Shown: positions 36,907 through 46,064 of the stretch, in pieces
How positions within the stretch are numbered: the stretch's first letter is position 1
Layout of the letters: each line of letters opens with the position of its first letter
Assembly: GCF_002844535.1 (NCBI RefSeq)
Contig: NZ_PJNH01000003.1
Location: 310,001-374,000 of the forward strand
Direction of reading: 5' to 3'
Length of the DNA stretch: 64,000 nt
Origin: Halalkalibacillus sediminis
GTDB taxonomy: Bacteria; Bacillota; Bacilli; Bacillales; Alkalibacillaceae
The notes under the pieces: generated by a model
Database searches by the model: none
What the model was told of the DNA's origin: nothing
The model's input: the letters and a program-made list of their open reading frames with translations, nothing else
Made by a program: the position numbers and the translations under genes

Positions 36907-37623
36907 CTACCCCAGACTTTCTATCAATAGATAAACCCCCGTCATCCCCAAGATGATATACGTAAAAATCCTGAAGATATGTTGATCGATCCAACTGAAT
37001 AATAGCTGTCCTAAATACAACCCTAGCAGTACTAAAGGTAGTGCAAGTCCACCGGAAACCCATACCGTTTGGCTAGTTCCAGCAAAAATTACTTGGATGA
37101 GCAGACTCATCAAATAGATAAACAAATAGAAAGCAAGAGTTGTCCCTCTAATTTTTTCTTTTTGAGTATCTGCTCCTGAAAAATACAACAAGATCGGCGG
37201 CCCTGGCATACCTATACTGCTTGTAAAAGAACCAGAGAGCCCGCCCACAATCAAATCTCTGCGCTGACTTTCTTTTATTCGAAACCTCAACATCAACAAT
37301 ATAGTTAAGATTAAAATGACAAGACCTACTCCTAGCTTCAATTGATTGATATTAACCGTCAGAAAAATGACGATCCCAACTGGAAGACCTACCGCACTCC
37401 CCATGATGAAACGTTTCATCATGCCGAAATCGATATCTTTTTTGATTTTCGCAATCAAAGCAATTGAGATGACCAAAGACAATACTAAATTTATTTGAAT
37501 CGCTTCACGAGCTTCAAAGATCAATAATAAAAACGGAGTGGCTACGATAGAAAAGCCAAACCCCGTACTTGTTTGAAGAATAGAAGCTATTAATATAATA
37601 ATTACGAATATAAATATTTCCAT
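36907..37623 (-). CDS. Sulfite exporter TauE/SafE family protein
   Basis: A 238-residue membrane protein with seven to eight helices and the two half-motifs of the TauE/SafE family: TGFGFSIVATPFLLL (about 20-34) and GGLSGSFTSSIGMPGPPILLYF region (about 128-149). Members export sulfur-containing or organic anions; most are untested. AGTGGGTG precedes the ATG. A hairpin (GGGGTAG 36882-36888 with CTACCCC 36907-36913) overlaps the stop codon and may act as a weak terminator. Confidence 0.88.
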   Translation of the reverse strand: MEIFIFVIIILIASILQTSTGFGFSIVATPFLLLIFEAREAIQINLVLSLVISIALIAKIKKDIDFGMMKRFIMGSAVGLPVGIVIFLTVNINQLKLGVGLVILILTILLMLRFRIKESQRRDLIVGGLSGSFTSSIGMPGPPILLYFSGADTQKEKIRGTTLAFYLFIYLMSLLIQVIFAGTSQTVWVSGGLALPLVLLGLYLGQLLFSWIDQHIFRIFTYIILGMTGVYLLIESLG

Positions 37624-37654
37624 GAGTCACCCACTTAAAAAATCTATTAAGCCT

Positions 37655-37685
37655 AAAAAACGGACACCGATTAACACCGGCATCC
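37655..37685 (-). terminator. Terminator of the DedA gene
   Basis: On the minus strand GGATGCCG pairs with CGGTGTCC (two wobble pairs) and is followed by TTTTTT. It lies between dedA-like and the TauE/SafE gene. Confidence 0.75.
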
Positions 37686-37786
37686 ATTTTTATTCTTTAT
37701 GAACTCTTATCTATATTATCTCATATCCAATATTGTAAATAAACAGGACCGTGCCTAGTGGGAATGGTCGGGACAAACTTGACCGT

Positions 37787-38371
37787 TTAGGTCACACCTT
37801 TCATTCTCGCAGCTTTTCTCCTCTTTATTTTCGCTGAAATATAGTAGACAGCGGCGAGGATGATCAATCCAGTAATAACGTACTGCATGCCCTGGAATGC
37901 CCCATAGGCTTCTCCAACGACCCCGAGGCCACCTAGGTAAAGCATCAACAACGCTACAGGAAAGACTCCAATAAACGTAAAGATTCCATAGCGGAGCGGG
38001 GAAATTTTACAAACAGCAGCTACATAGACGATGTACCCCATACCGAGAATTCGGCCAGCAGCTATGGTCCATCCACGATACTTTTCCATGAACTTCACCA
38101 TACGTTGCTTTCGTTTGGATTGAACCCGCTTCTCCACTTGATGCTTGAATCTGATCGACAGCACATAAGGGATATAAGCGATCAAAGTATAAACCACCGA
38201 GGCTACAAAACTGACCCAAACCAGTTCCCAGCCCGAAGGATTAATCAAATAACCATATATTAAAAAGATGATGGCAGCAGGAAAAGGAACCGATAGAGCC
38301 TCGATTCCTATACCAAGCACCAGACCAGTCATTCCTAGCTCCCTTAAAATATCAAATATAACTTCCAACAT
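37787..38371 (-). CDS. DedA family protein (VTT domain)
   Basis: A 194-residue membrane protein of the DedA/VTT family. The hallmark E-x9-P-x-P appears as IEALSVPFPAAIIFLIYGYL (about 22-41), and AGRILGMGYIVYVAA (about 104-118) is the RxxP-type region but without the usual Arg-Phe-x-Pro. DedA proteins act as lipid scramblases or undecaprenyl-phosphate flippases in studied cases. ATG 38371 is favoured by GAGAGGAG 8 bases upstream. Strongly basic C-terminus (KIKRRKAARMKG). Confidence 0.82.
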   Translation of the reverse strand: MLEVIFDILRELGMTGLVLGIGIEALSVPFPAAIIFLIYGYLINPSGWELVWVSFVASVVYTLIAYIPYVLSIRFKHQVEKRVQSKRKQRMVKFMEKYRGWTIAAGRILGMGYIVYVAAVCKISPLRYGIFTFIGVFPVALLMLYLGGLGVVGEAYGAFQGMQYVITGLIILAAVYYISAKIKRRKAARMKGVT

Positions 38372-38450
38372 GCGGAAGACTCCTCTCATAATTACACTTG
38401 TCTTTTCTATTTACCCCTAACTACATCTAAAATAACAGTCATTTTTTCAC

Positions 38451-38483
38451 AAAAAAAAAGAGAAGGAACCTCTCCCTCTCTTC
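38451..38483 (-). terminator. Terminator of the UbiB gene
   Basis: Arms AGAGAGGG and CCTTCTCT (one wobble) on the minus strand followed by nine T. Located 30 bases beyond the stop at 38513. Confidence 0.8.
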
Positions 38484-38512
38484 TAACTCTTTAACTCTAT
38501 AGTGGTGATTGG

Positions 38513-40198
38513 TCAAAACCGTCCCGATCGGAAAATGGAATAGATTAACCAGGCGAACATTAACATCGCAATCACAAAACCAATTTCAATGGCTGGAATA
38601 TTCCATAGCATGGAGGTTTGTCTTCCCATTGCTGAGCCTATAATCAAGCCGACCATAATTAAACTGAAAGATAATAGCACGATACTGAATGATAACCTAT
38701 TACTTACCTCATCAAGTTTAGAAAAGAATCGATCAGCCTTTGGGATGGAAATTTCAATCGGAATCTTGCGTTGCTTAGCCATTTTACTAAGCTCACTGAC
38801 CACTTCTGGCAAATCTTCCACTATATCGCCGTAGTCACCGACTTGTTCAAAGACCTTCTCGGCAATCCGTTTAGGATTATACTTCTCTCTAATCAATGCA
38901 CGGCCAAATGGTTCAGCCGCTTCAACCATATTGAATTCAGGATCCAGTTGATCGATGACCCCTTCTAATGTCAGAAAAGTCTTCCCAACCATTGTAAGGT
39001 CAGTTGGAATGGCGATTTGATGCTTCTGAGCAATGGAGAATATATCGGTAATCGATTGCCCTAAACTCATTTCATTACTAGGAATGTTATAATACTTGAT
39101 TAAGAACTGATCGATATCCCCTCTTAATTCATGCTCATCAATATCTTCTGGAACGACCCCCATTTTCTTGACCGCTTTAATCATGTCGTCAGCATCCTGT
39201 TTATCCATCGCCATGACTAATGATGCGAGCTGGGTTTTCATCTTTGGAGATAGACGTCCCACTAGCCCAACATCAATCAATGCAATGCCATCGTCCTCTG
39301 TCGCCAAAATATTTCCAAGATGAGGGTCTGCGTGGAAATAACCATCCTTGAATATTTGGTAAAAGATGGCGTTGACCACTTGTTCAGCAACTTGATTCAA
39401 ACCGAAATTATTTTCCTTCAAGGCCTCTGTATCATCTAACTTAAAACCTTCTATAAATTGCATCGTCAAGACTTTCTCAGTTGTGTAATCCCAGTAGATC
39501 TTAGGAATGTGAACCGTATCATCCTCTTCAAATTGCTTTGTCATCAAGTCAGCATTACGACCTTCCTTCTCGTAATCCAACTCATCTTTAATCGCTTTAG
39601 AGAATTCACCAACGATATCTACCACTTGATAATCGGCAGCCCACTGCATCCGTCTCTCGGCTCGTACCGCTAGTTCATGGAGTATTTCTAAGTCTGTATG
39701 TATCTGCTTCTGGATGTTCGGACGCTGGACTTTGATCGCGACGTGTTCCCCTGACTTGAGCACCCCTTGATGCACTTGTCCAATTGAAGCCACACCAATT
39801 GGTGAAGGATCCAACTCTTCAAACACTTCATCTACCGGCCATCCCAATTCCTCTTCAATGATCGCCTTCGCATCTTCAAAAGGAAAAGGCTCGATTTCAT
39901 CTTGTAAATAAGACAACTCCTCAATAATGTCATCTGGAATGACATCTGGACGAGTGCTTGCCATTTGACCAACCTTAATAAAGGTGGGACCCAGCTCTTC
40001 TAAAAAGGAACGGATTTTTACACCTGTAGATTTCGATTGATTATGTTGATCCTGCCTGACATAAACACGGCGTGGTAATGAAAATACTTGATCTAGCCCT
40101 AGATCTTTCACAATAGACCCAAGCCCATTACGGGAAAAAGCAGTTGCAATCTCACGATAACGGCCCATGTGCTTCATTCTTTGTCTAAAAATAACCAT
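38513..40198 (-). CDS. ABC1/UbiB (AarF) family atypical kinase
   Basis: A 561-residue member of the UbiB/COQ8 family. The KxGQ motif that replaces the glycine loop is KVGQ (75-78); the second motif FHADPHLGNILA and the DxG-like metal site LIDVGLVGRL are present. Two membrane helices lie near the C-terminus (about 505-525 and 533-553). UbiB proteins support quinone biosynthesis through an ATPase or lipid-handling activity; in a menaquinone organism the exact role is unknown. The AGGAGGG site is only 3 bases before ATG 40198, so a slightly later start is possible. It is preceded in the same operon by a phasin-like gene 28 bases away. Confidence 0.9.
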   Translation of the reverse strand: MVIFRQRMKHMGRYREIATAFSRNGLGSIVKDLGLDQVFSLPRRVYVRQDQHNQSKSTGVKIRSFLEELGPTFIKVGQMASTRPDVIPDDIIEELSYLQDEIEPFPFEDAKAIIEEELGWPVDEVFEELDPSPIGVASIGQVHQGVLKSGEHVAIKVQRPNIQKQIHTDLEILHELAVRAERRMQWAADYQVVDIVGEFSKAIKDELDYEKEGRNADLMTKQFEEDDTVHIPKIYWDYTTEKVLTMQFIEGFKLDDTEALKENNFGLNQVAEQVVNAIFYQIFKDGYFHADPHLGNILATEDDGIALIDVGLVGRLSPKMKTQLASLVMAMDKQDADDMIKAVKKMGVVPEDIDEHELRGDIDQFLIKYYNIPSNEMSLGQSITDIFSIAQKHQIAIPTDLTMVGKTFLTLEGVIDQLDPEFNMVEAAEPFGRALIREKYNPKRIAEKVFEQVGDYGDIVEDLPEVVSELSKMAKQRKIPIEISIPKADRFFSKLDEVSNRLSFSIVLLSFSLIMVGLIIGSAMGRQTSMLWNIPAIEIGFVIAMLMFAWLIYSIFRSGRF

Positions 40199-40226
40199 CT
40201 CCCTCCTTCTCTACAATCTGTGGAAT

Positions 40227-40529
40227 CTATTCTTCATTTCTGATTCTATTTTCTAACTCTCGAACTCTTTGTTCTAACGCGTCATAGTCGTCCTTTGTTG
40301 GAACTTCCAATTCCTCTAAACGTCTCTTTAACTGATCCTGCACTTTTTGATCTAACTGTTTTTGGCTCTTTTCACCTTTTGTCTGTAGGTCTTGGAGAAC
40401 ACTATTAGACTCTTCTCTGGTCATCTGTCCTTTTTCCATCAGCTCGTCAATAACTTTATCAATCTGTTCTTTACTTGCTGAAGCTAACCCAAGTCCTATG
40501 GATAAGCCTTTATTGAATGAATCCTTCAT
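40227..40529 (-). CDS. Phasin-like helical protein
   Basis: A 100-residue protein made of one hydrophobic N-terminal patch (LSIGLGLASAS, 9-19) and long amphipathic helices with coiled-coil character (KEQIDKVIDELMEKGQ; YDALEQRVRELENRI). This is the phasin-related pattern seen in Bacillaceae next to UbiB genes. In PHA-producing bacteria phasins coat polymer granules, but no PHA genes are seen here. GAGGAG precedes the ATG. Operon with the UbiB gene; a functional link is inference. Confidence 0.75.
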   Translation of the reverse strand: MKDSFNKGLSIGLGLASASKEQIDKVIDELMEKGQMTREESNSVLQDLQTKGEKSQKQLDQKVQDQLKRRLEELEVPTKDDYDALEQRVRELENRIRNEE

Positions 40530-40661
40530 GATGAGGAGACCTCCTTTTCACGATTATTGCTTTAGTTTTACTTTACCCTGAATGAAATTTTTAAAAACAA
40601 ATATTTAGTTCTATCTCTAGCATTCAGAAAGAGTTTTGTTCATAATGGAACTAGGTGGGTT

Positions 40662-40692
40662 CACACCCCTTCGTGTGTTAATAAAAACACAC
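40662..40692 (+). promoter_or_regulatory. Leader with two mutually exclusive hairpins before the aldolase gene
   Basis: CACAC (40662-40666) can pair with GTGTG (40673-40677). The same GTGTG belongs to GTGTGTT (40673-40679), which pairs with AACACAC (40686-40692). Both lie 40-70 bases upstream of the ribosome site. Neither is followed by a T-tract. Regulatory role is inference. Confidence 0.3.
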
Positions 40693-40750
40693 TACTGGGA
40701 AAACTCTAGGTAGATGATATTTAATTATTTAAAATAAAGGAGTGGAAAAT

Positions 40751-41641
40751 ATGAACCAACAACAATTTGACAAAATCAAAAACGGAGAAGGATTTATCGC
40801 CGCGCTAGACCAAAGTGGTGGAAGTACTCCAAAAGCTTTAGCTGCATATGGCGTACCAGAGGATTCTTATTCCGGAGAAGATGAAATGTTTAAGCTTGTC
40901 CATGACATGAGAACAAGAATCATCACGTCCCCTGCTTTCAGTTCAGACAAAATTCTTGGTGCGATCCTATTTGAACAAACGATGGATCGTCAAATCGAAG
41001 GTAAATACACTGGAGATTATCTTTCAGAAATCGGAGTCGTTCCATTTCTAAAGGTCGACAAAGGACTTGCAGATAAAGAGAATGGCGTCCAGTTGATGAA
41101 ACCAATCCATGATTTAGATGACACATTGCGCCGTGCAAACGAGCGTCATATCTTTGGAACGAAAATGCGTTCTGTTGTCCATGAACCGAACGAAGAAGGA
41201 ATCAAAGCCGTTGTCGATCAGCAATTCGAGATCGGTAAACGCATTATCGAAGCTGGCTTAGTTCCAATCATTGAACCTGAAGTGGACATCGATAGTTCAG
41301 ACAAAGTAAAATGTGAAGACATGCTGAAAGAGGAAATCTTGAAGCATTTGAATGAGCTTTCAGAAGATCAAAACGTTATGTTGAAATTGACGATTCCAAC
41401 GAAAGCGAACTTGTATAAAGAATTGATCGACCACCCACGTGTAGTACGCGTAGTCGCTCTTTCTGGTGGTTATTCACGCGATGAAGCAAACGAGAAGTTG
41501 AAAGAGAACGACGGATTAATCGCAAGCTTCTCTCGTGCCTTAGCATCTGACTTAAATGCGAAGCAATCAGATGACGAATTCAACGATAAGCTACAAAGCG
41601 CTGTCGATTCGATTCACGATGCTTCTGTTAACAAAAAATAA
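40751..41641 (+). CDS. fda: Fructose-bisphosphate aldolase class I
   Basis: A 296-residue Schiff-base aldolase that interconverts fructose-1,6-bisphosphate and triose phosphates. It matches the short bacterial class I family: [41 protein letters not shown] and MLKLTIPTK (the Schiff-base lysine lies in these C-terminal motifs). ATG 40751 is 8 bases after AAGGAG; GTG 40742 overlaps that site. The upstream leader contains two competing hairpins (40662-40692). Followed by a clear terminator. Confidence 0.93.
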   Translation: MNQQQFDKIKNGEGFIAALDQSGGSTPKALAAYGVPEDSYSGEDEMFKLVHDMRTRIITSPAFSSDKILGAILFEQTMDRQIEGKYTGDYLSEIGVVPFLKVDKGLADKENGVQLMKPIHDLDDTLRRANERHIFGTKMRSVVHEPNEEGIKAVVDQQFEIGKRIIEAGLVPIIEPEVDIDSSDKVKCEDMLKEEILKHLNELSEDQNVMLKLTIPTKANLYKELIDHPRVVRVVALSGGYSRDEANEKLKENDGLIASFSRALASDLNAKQSDDEFNDKLQSAVDSIHDASVNKK

Positions 41642-41654
41642 ACAATGAACTTGT

Positions 41655-41693
41655 AAAGCCTGGCTTCCGTTGAATGAATGCCAGGCTTTTTTA
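41655..41693 (+). terminator. Terminator of the aldolase gene
   Basis: Exact arms AAAGCCTGGC (41655-41664) and GCCAGGCTTT (41680-41689) followed by T. Located 14 bases past the stop. Confidence 0.9.
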
Positions 41694-41735
41694 ATCTCAC
41701 TATTATTCAACGAACGCCCTTAGTAGTTGAAGTAA

Positions 41736-41955
41736 CTATGTTTTTTCTTTAAAAGCAATAACTATGAACACAATACCGATTACTATAAATATTGAAAGTG
41801 TTATCAAAAAACGAAATCTCTGGATTAGTCGGCCATGAACCCGTATTTGTTTGAGCTAGCCAATATACATAGGAACTCAACCTTTCAATTGAATAAATCA
41901 GACCACTTGCCAAAATGAATATCGACCCTAAAATTAAATATGTATTTTTATTCAT
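41736..41955 (-). pseudogene. Small membrane protein gene with a frameshift in a T6 run
   Basis: The frame from ATG 41955 has a strong site (AAAGGGGGGG) and encodes MNKNTYLILGSIFILASGLIY, then a short loop. After a run of six T (minus strand, 41806-41811) it changes to polar residues and stops at 41749. In the next frame the same DNA reads FLITLSIFIVIGIVFIVI followed by AFKEKT and stop at 41736, an ideal second membrane helix. So one T too many splits a two-helix protein of about 72 residues. It could be a true mutation, phase-variable tract or assembly error. Confidence 0.65.
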
Positions 41956-42033
41956 ACGATCCCCCCCCTTTAGTTAAAGAATATTAAACCGACTGAACTT
42001 CCTCTAAGAAGAATAAATTGATTCCCAAATAAT

Positions 42034-42471
42034 TTACTCGATCTTTTCCGCCAACTCTAAAATAATTCCTTCAGGTCCACGAACGTAGCATAATTTATAA
42101 GTGTCTTCATAGTTTTGTATCTCACCAATAAGTTCGGTGCCCTTCTTTTTCATTTTGGCAACAATGGATTCTATATCTTCAACAGCAAATGCAATATGCC
42201 GGAGACCCAAAGTATTTGCAAAAGATTGCTGAATACCTTTTTCATCTACCGGCTTATGGAATTTGACCAGCTCCAAAGTTGCTTGGCCACCCGGTGCCCC
42301 TAACATGACAACCGTCTCTTTAACGTCATTAAGTCCAATTATTCGTTCTACCCACTCACCTTCCACTTCTCCTTCTCCTAACATTTCCAGCCCAAAATCG
42401 AGAAAAAATTCTTTAGCAGCAGAGAGATCATTTACAATTACACCTACATGGTCTATCCTATGAACCTTCAT
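42034..42471 (-). CDS. VOC family protein (methylmalonyl-CoA epimerase/glyoxalase-like)
   Basis: A 145-residue protein with two beta-alpha-beta-beta-beta modules. The metal-ligand positions are visible: His in IDHVGVIVND (8), Glu in TLELVKFH, His in LRHIAFAVED and Glu in GIILELAEKI. The spacing and the C-terminal strand resemble methylmalonyl-CoA epimerase, but no neighbours support that pathway, so a lyase, dioxygenase or resistance function is possible. Start ATG 42471. Confidence 0.82.
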   Translation of the reverse strand: MKVHRIDHVGVIVNDLSAAKEFFLDFGLEMLGEGEVEGEWVERIIGLNDVKETVVMLGAPGGQATLELVKFHKPVDEKGIQQSFANTLGLRHIAFAVEDIESIVAKMKKKGTELIGEIQNYEDTYKLCYVRGPEGIILELAEKIE

Positions 42472-42570
42472 AACTACTCCTCCCTAATCCTGATATTTTG
42501 GAACACCTAATTCGTAAAAAATATAAAATATCTATATGCTTCGTCACCAAAAAATTAGCATACTATGATT

Positions 42571-42705
42571 TCACTTGTTATTGATTTCTTTTAATAAAGA
42601 AATTACTTTTTCGTTTTGTTCTATAATCGTATTGTTTTGCTTTCTAATTGCCGTAAAATCGAATAAAAAAACTAGTAAAATAACTATTATAAAGATGGTA
42701 AGCAC
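42571..42705 (-). CDS. Tiny single-helix membrane protein (44 residues)
   Basis: GTG start at 42705 with AGGAGGG 7 bases upstream. The protein has one membrane helix (LTIFIIVILLVFLFDF, about 2-17) followed by a charged helix (ATTAIRKQNNTII.. type; RKQNNTIIEQNEKVISLL, 21-38) and stops at 42571. The good ribosome site and the layout, membrane anchor plus Gln/Glu/Lys helix, support a real gene; similar tiny proteins are common in Bacillaceae. Function unknown. Confidence 0.6.
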   Translation of the reverse strand: MLTIFIIVILLVFLFDFTAIRKQNNTIIEQNEKVISLLKEINNK

Positions 42706-42783
42706 GTCAATTCCCTCCTAAAACAAATAGTACACATTCCCCAATAACTCTTATTTAAGGGGCCACAATATAACTCACTTTTT

Positions 42784-43350
42784 TTATGTAGGAACCGTTA
42801 TTGTTTCCTCAGTCTTTTTAGCAAAATTATATAAATCACCGTCATCAAACCCTGTTGCAAATATAACTCCTTTTGAGAATCTAGACGAGTGCTCTAGCAA
42901 ATAAGTGTTTGTATACGTAATGGTTGATGAAATCGTTAGGAATAATCCTAAATAAAAATTTTCATTTAACAAATTATACAATTCACTATATAGGGAGATA
43001 TCAGGGTATCTTCCTTCAGGAAAATAATCGTTGTTGGCTGCCCAATGATCATCGTTTATTTCCCATTCGGTCGAACCTGTGATATAAAGTTGAATGTAGT
43101 CTTCACTTTCAAAAAGACCTATATTAAAGGCAAGAATCGCTTTCGGTACTTTCTCCTTTTCTAACAACCTGTTAAGCCAATCCTCAAATGGTTTGTAGCT
43201 ATCAGCTAGCTGGTTTCTAAAGTGACCTAAATCAACGGATTCATCTATACTTTTTACATACTTATCAATAATAGCGAATCCAGTATCTAAGGTCGGGACT
43301 TCTTCGATTAACGATTGTATTAGCCTATCTATTTTTTCTATATTTGACAT
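42784..43350 (-). CDS. Uncharacterised acidic protein
   Basis: A 188-residue soluble acidic protein that I do not recognise. An N-terminal helical part (1-65) is followed by an alpha/beta region with DYIQLYITGSTEWEINDDHW (about 82-101) and NENFYLGLFLTISSTITYT. It has no signal peptide. The size, acidic character and AT-rich genome context are like polymorphic-toxin immunity proteins, but no toxin is nearby, so this is only a thought. Confidence 0.55.
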   Translation of the reverse strand: MSNIEKIDRLIQSLIEEVPTLDTGFAIIDKYVKSIDESVDLGHFRNQLADSYKPFEDWLNRLLEKEKVPKAILAFNIGLFESEDYIQLYITGSTEWEINDDHWAANNDYFPEGRYPDISLYSELYNLLNENFYLGLFLTISSTITYTNTYLLEHSSRFSKGVIFATGFDDGDLYNFAKKTEETITVPT

Positions 43351-43420
43351 ATTATCATACCTACTTTCACTATTATGTTTCCCACATGATTAATAAAGAG
43401 TTAGCTTACTATTATGATGC

Positions 43421-43615
43421 TTAGTAATTTATAAATTTACTTATTAGATTTAAACCAACAGCTCCAGTTATAATCGTCGTTGTAATTAAAGTTATGATAA
43501 AAGCAAGTGTTCCTGTTTGATAGATACCTGTTGCCACAGTATATAGCCACCCGAGTTCAATAATTAAGACTACAACCCATAAAATGTATAAGCCAATCAA
43601 TTTATCTTTATTCAA
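43421..43615 (-). CDS. Small two-helix membrane protein
   Basis: A 64-residue protein with helices at about 6-27 and 33-55 and a short basic N-terminus. Start is TTG 43615 with AAAGGGGCG 7 bases upstream. No recognised family. Confidence 0.5.
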   Translation of the reverse strand: MNKDKLIGLYILWVVVLIIELGWLYTVATGIYQTGTLAFIITLITTTIITGAVGLNLISKFINY

Positions 43616-43676
43616 TCGTTATCGCCCCTTTAAATAAATGATGAACGATCAAACCCATTAGTTATAAAACAAATTG

Positions 43677-43874
43677 CTATTGAACATTTATTTTTACTGC
43701 ATAGTGAACAGTCCCTTGTTCCCAATTAGCAATGATTTCATACAATATATTACCTCGTTCACCTACTTTAAATGAAGTTCCTTCAACGTCAAGTTCTCTT
43801 TCCTTTTCACTAGTATTCCAATTGTTCACTTTTATTTCTTGAGGATGTCTACCAAAACTAAAATAATTACAGTA
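43677..43874 (-). pseudogene. C-terminal remnant of a secreted or lipoprotein gene
   Basis: An open frame of 65 codons without any start codon or signal peptide. It reads NNWNTSEKERELDVEGTSF, then KVGERGNILYEIIANWEQGT and HYAVKINV, the usual last strands of small Bacillaceae extracytoplasmic lipoproteins. The 5' part is missing; a stop at 43875-43877 precedes it. It lies directly beside the DUF4871-like lipoprotein gene and may be the remnant of a related gene. Confidence 0.5.
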
Positions 43875-43905
43875 TTACTATCAAAGTTTATTCACCTACT
43901 AACAT

Positions 43906-44424
43906 TTAACCTTCCTCAACATCAACAGTTACTTCAGCGAATAATTCCTCATCAAAATGTACTTTAAGTTTCCATAACCCACTTGATGGGAACTTCATAC
44001 CAGATGGCGTATGGGAATCAGCACCATTGTTTGGAGAAAGACTAATACCTGGATACTCCCATACTGTTTCATCGAGTCCTGATAGTAAAACAGGGTGTTC
44101 CTCTCCCTCTTCATTTACACCTACAACCTTGAAATCACCAGTAATATCATCATCTGCACCCCCAAAATGCCACATATACTTATTGCCCCTATTTGCTATT
44201 ATTGGGCGCGCTACCGCTTCACCTTTTTCTCCTGAACCTACCAAAAATCCGGCTTTTTCTTCTTCCCCAATTAAGAGATATTCACCTTCAGTACCATCAT
44301 TAAAGGTTACAGGGATATGAAAAGTTGGACTAACTTCCCAAATTTTGCTTTCTTCTTGTTCCTTACAAGCAACCAATACTGCTAAAAGGATTATTAGAAC
44401 CAAGATAAAGATTTTGCCTTTCAT
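43906..44424 (-). CDS. DUF4871-like lipoprotein
   Basis: A 172-residue lipoprotein with lipobox VLVAC (Cys20). The mature part resembles DUF4871 proteins such as Bacillus YhfM: SPTFHIPVTFNDGTEGEY, GNKYMWHFGG, and GISLSPNNGADSHTPSGMKF (about 125-144), ending with strands GLWKLKVHFDEELFAEVTV. It should be attached outside the membrane; function unknown. ATG 44424 is chosen by spacing from GGGGGG. The neighbouring remnant at 43677 looks related in style. Confidence 0.72.
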   Translation of the reverse strand: MKGKIFILVLIILLAVLVACKEQEESKIWEVSPTFHIPVTFNDGTEGEYLLIGEEEKAGFLVGSGEKGEAVARPIIANRGNKYMWHFGGADDDITGDFKVVGVNEEGEEHPVLLSGLDETVWEYPGISLSPNNGADSHTPSGMKFPSSGLWKLKVHFDEELFAEVTVDVEEG

Positions 44425-44554
44425 ACACATGCCCCCCTTTAATTTAAGTCGCCCAATAGTTAATCTATCTCATTTAGTTAATTAAATATTAACATAATAT
44501 TCCAAAAATTTATAAAATATTTAAAGACGATCCATTAATGACCGCCTTTCTAAA

Positions 44555-44941
44555 TTAATTAGAGGTATATGAACCACTTGAAGTATTGATTTCCCCTAGC
44601 TCAATTCTATTTCCATCAGGGTCTTTAAAAACCGAAATAGCTCCCCAATCAAATTCCAAGTTTTTATGCATAAAAAGAACACCGTTTTTCTCTAACCTTT
44701 TCACTTCTGTATCTAAGGACTCTACATCAAAACGTAGTACGGTTGGATTCTGCTCTCTTTGTTTTTCTTGAACCGAACCAACTCCACCTTTTTCTACCAT
44801 TAAATAACCATTAGGTAGATCAAAAGCAACTAACGATTCTTTAATATTTCTTATGGATAATTTCAAAACATCTCTATAAAATTTGATGCATTTTTCGTAT
44901 TCTTCCACAAATAATATCAATCCAAATTCTCTAAAATTCAC
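44555..44941 (-). CDS. VOC family protein (glyoxalase/bleomycin-resistance-like)
   Basis: A 128-residue protein with one VOC fold: FREFGLILFVEEYEKCIKFY at the start, FDLPNGYLMVEKG, TVLRFDVESLD, and the closing GAISVFKDPDGNRIELGEI motif with the metal-binding Glu. The first metal His is replaced (FGLILFV), as in many drug-binding or non-metal members. AT-rich. No functional partner near it. Confidence 0.78.
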   Translation of the reverse strand: MNFREFGLILFVEEYEKCIKFYRDVLKLSIRNIKESLVAFDLPNGYLMVEKGGVGSVQEKQREQNPTVLRFDVESLDTEVKRLEKNGVLFMHKNLEFDWGAISVFKDPDGNRIELGEINTSSGSYTSN

Positions 44942-45140
44942 AAAATCACTCCATGTTTTAATATCTTTTTAAAGGTTAGTCTGATTCTTGAAATATTTTT
45001 TTCCACATCACTTGCCTACATATGTTTTTAATAATTTATTACTTAAGCAATAAGGATGATATTTTTACGAAAACCCTTCTTGTATCCGTTTAATTGAACT
45101 TTTCCCACTAATAGTTTTGTATTAAATAATAACTCTTCTA

Positions 45141-46040
45141 TCATTCTGTCTTTATGAAATTTGTAGTAATAATATCATCTAGCCTTTCTCGCCTCTCCAT
45201 CATTAACTCAGCATGCATACAAGTTTTATCGTTAATCCCGTTATTAAGTAATAAGGCAACCATTCCCCTAGTGAACCATAAAGTAATATTTTCTCTAAGC
45301 ACGGACCAATTAAAATCTTGAAAGTTTGATATATAACCGTTCTTAAAACACGTTAAGTATGTTGCTATGTGATTGTCATTTTGGTTCCAATCCAATGAGG
45401 ATGTAATCACAGCACTTATATCAAAATGGTTGTTCCCTCTTCTTACTTCACCAAAATCAATTATATAGATATCTTTTTGACTAAAAATCAGGTTCCAGAT
45501 TCCTAAATCCCCATGAATAAAGCAGTTGTTATCATGATTGATGTTAGAACATTGATCTACCTTAAAAGTTAACTGGTCTTTAAAGTTTATTGTGGAGACT
45601 TCATCAATTTTGTTAAGTTCGTTCCAAATTTTGTTTAGATTAAATCGGTCTTGTTGCTCATGTACACCATTAACTTTATGTACTGATGAATGGAACAGAG
45701 ATATGGTTTGTCCTAATTGATAAAAGTTTATTTCTTTTGGTTTTTGACTATGCTCGATATATATTTGTAGGTTATATACACTATCGTTGATTGTTATAAA
45801 AGGTTCTTTATTGTTGCTCAACAAAATCTTAGGGGATACATTCCGCTTGTTTAATTCTTCTGAAATATGATATTCGGTAATCGCTTGCTCCCTGTCTTTC
45901 ACTTTTCTTAATATGTATTTTTGATCTAATGTGATGACTGTTAAAGCTTCTGAAGTATTACCTTCAGTTATATTTTGAACACCAATAACTGGCTTTATAG
46001 CATAATCCTTAGAAAGCCTTGTTAATTCACGCAAATTCAA
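45141..46040 (-). CDS. Aminoglycoside phosphotransferase family kinase-like protein
   Basis: A 299-residue protein of the APH/CotS kinase-like superfamily. The catalytic loop is CFIHGDLGIWNLIF (about 178-191; HGDxxxxN) and the metal-binding Asp follows in YIIDFGEVRRG. The ATP lysine is in YILRKVKDRE. The protein is unusually rich in Asn, Ile and Lys and the DNA is very AT-rich compared with rlmN or argG, which suggests acquisition from another low-GC donor. Phosphorylation of a small hydroxylated compound is likely; antibiotic resistance is not implied. The TTG start at 46040 has AGGTGGG upstream. Confidence 0.8.
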   Translation of the reverse strand: MNLRELTRLSKDYAIKPVIGVQNITEGNTSEALTVITLDQKYILRKVKDREQAITEYHISEELNKRNVSPKILLSNNKEPFITINDSVYNLQIYIEHSQKPKEINFYQLGQTISLFHSSVHKVNGVHEQQDRFNLNKIWNELNKIDEVSTINFKDQLTFKVDQCSNINHDNNCFIHGDLGIWNLIFSQKDIYIIDFGEVRRGNNHFDISAVITSSLDWNQNDNHIATYLTCFKNGYISNFQDFNWSVLRENITLWFTRGMVALLLNNGINDKTCMHAELMMERRERLDDIITTNFIKTE

Positions 46041-46064
46041 TCTTATCCCACCTAATAAAACTAA

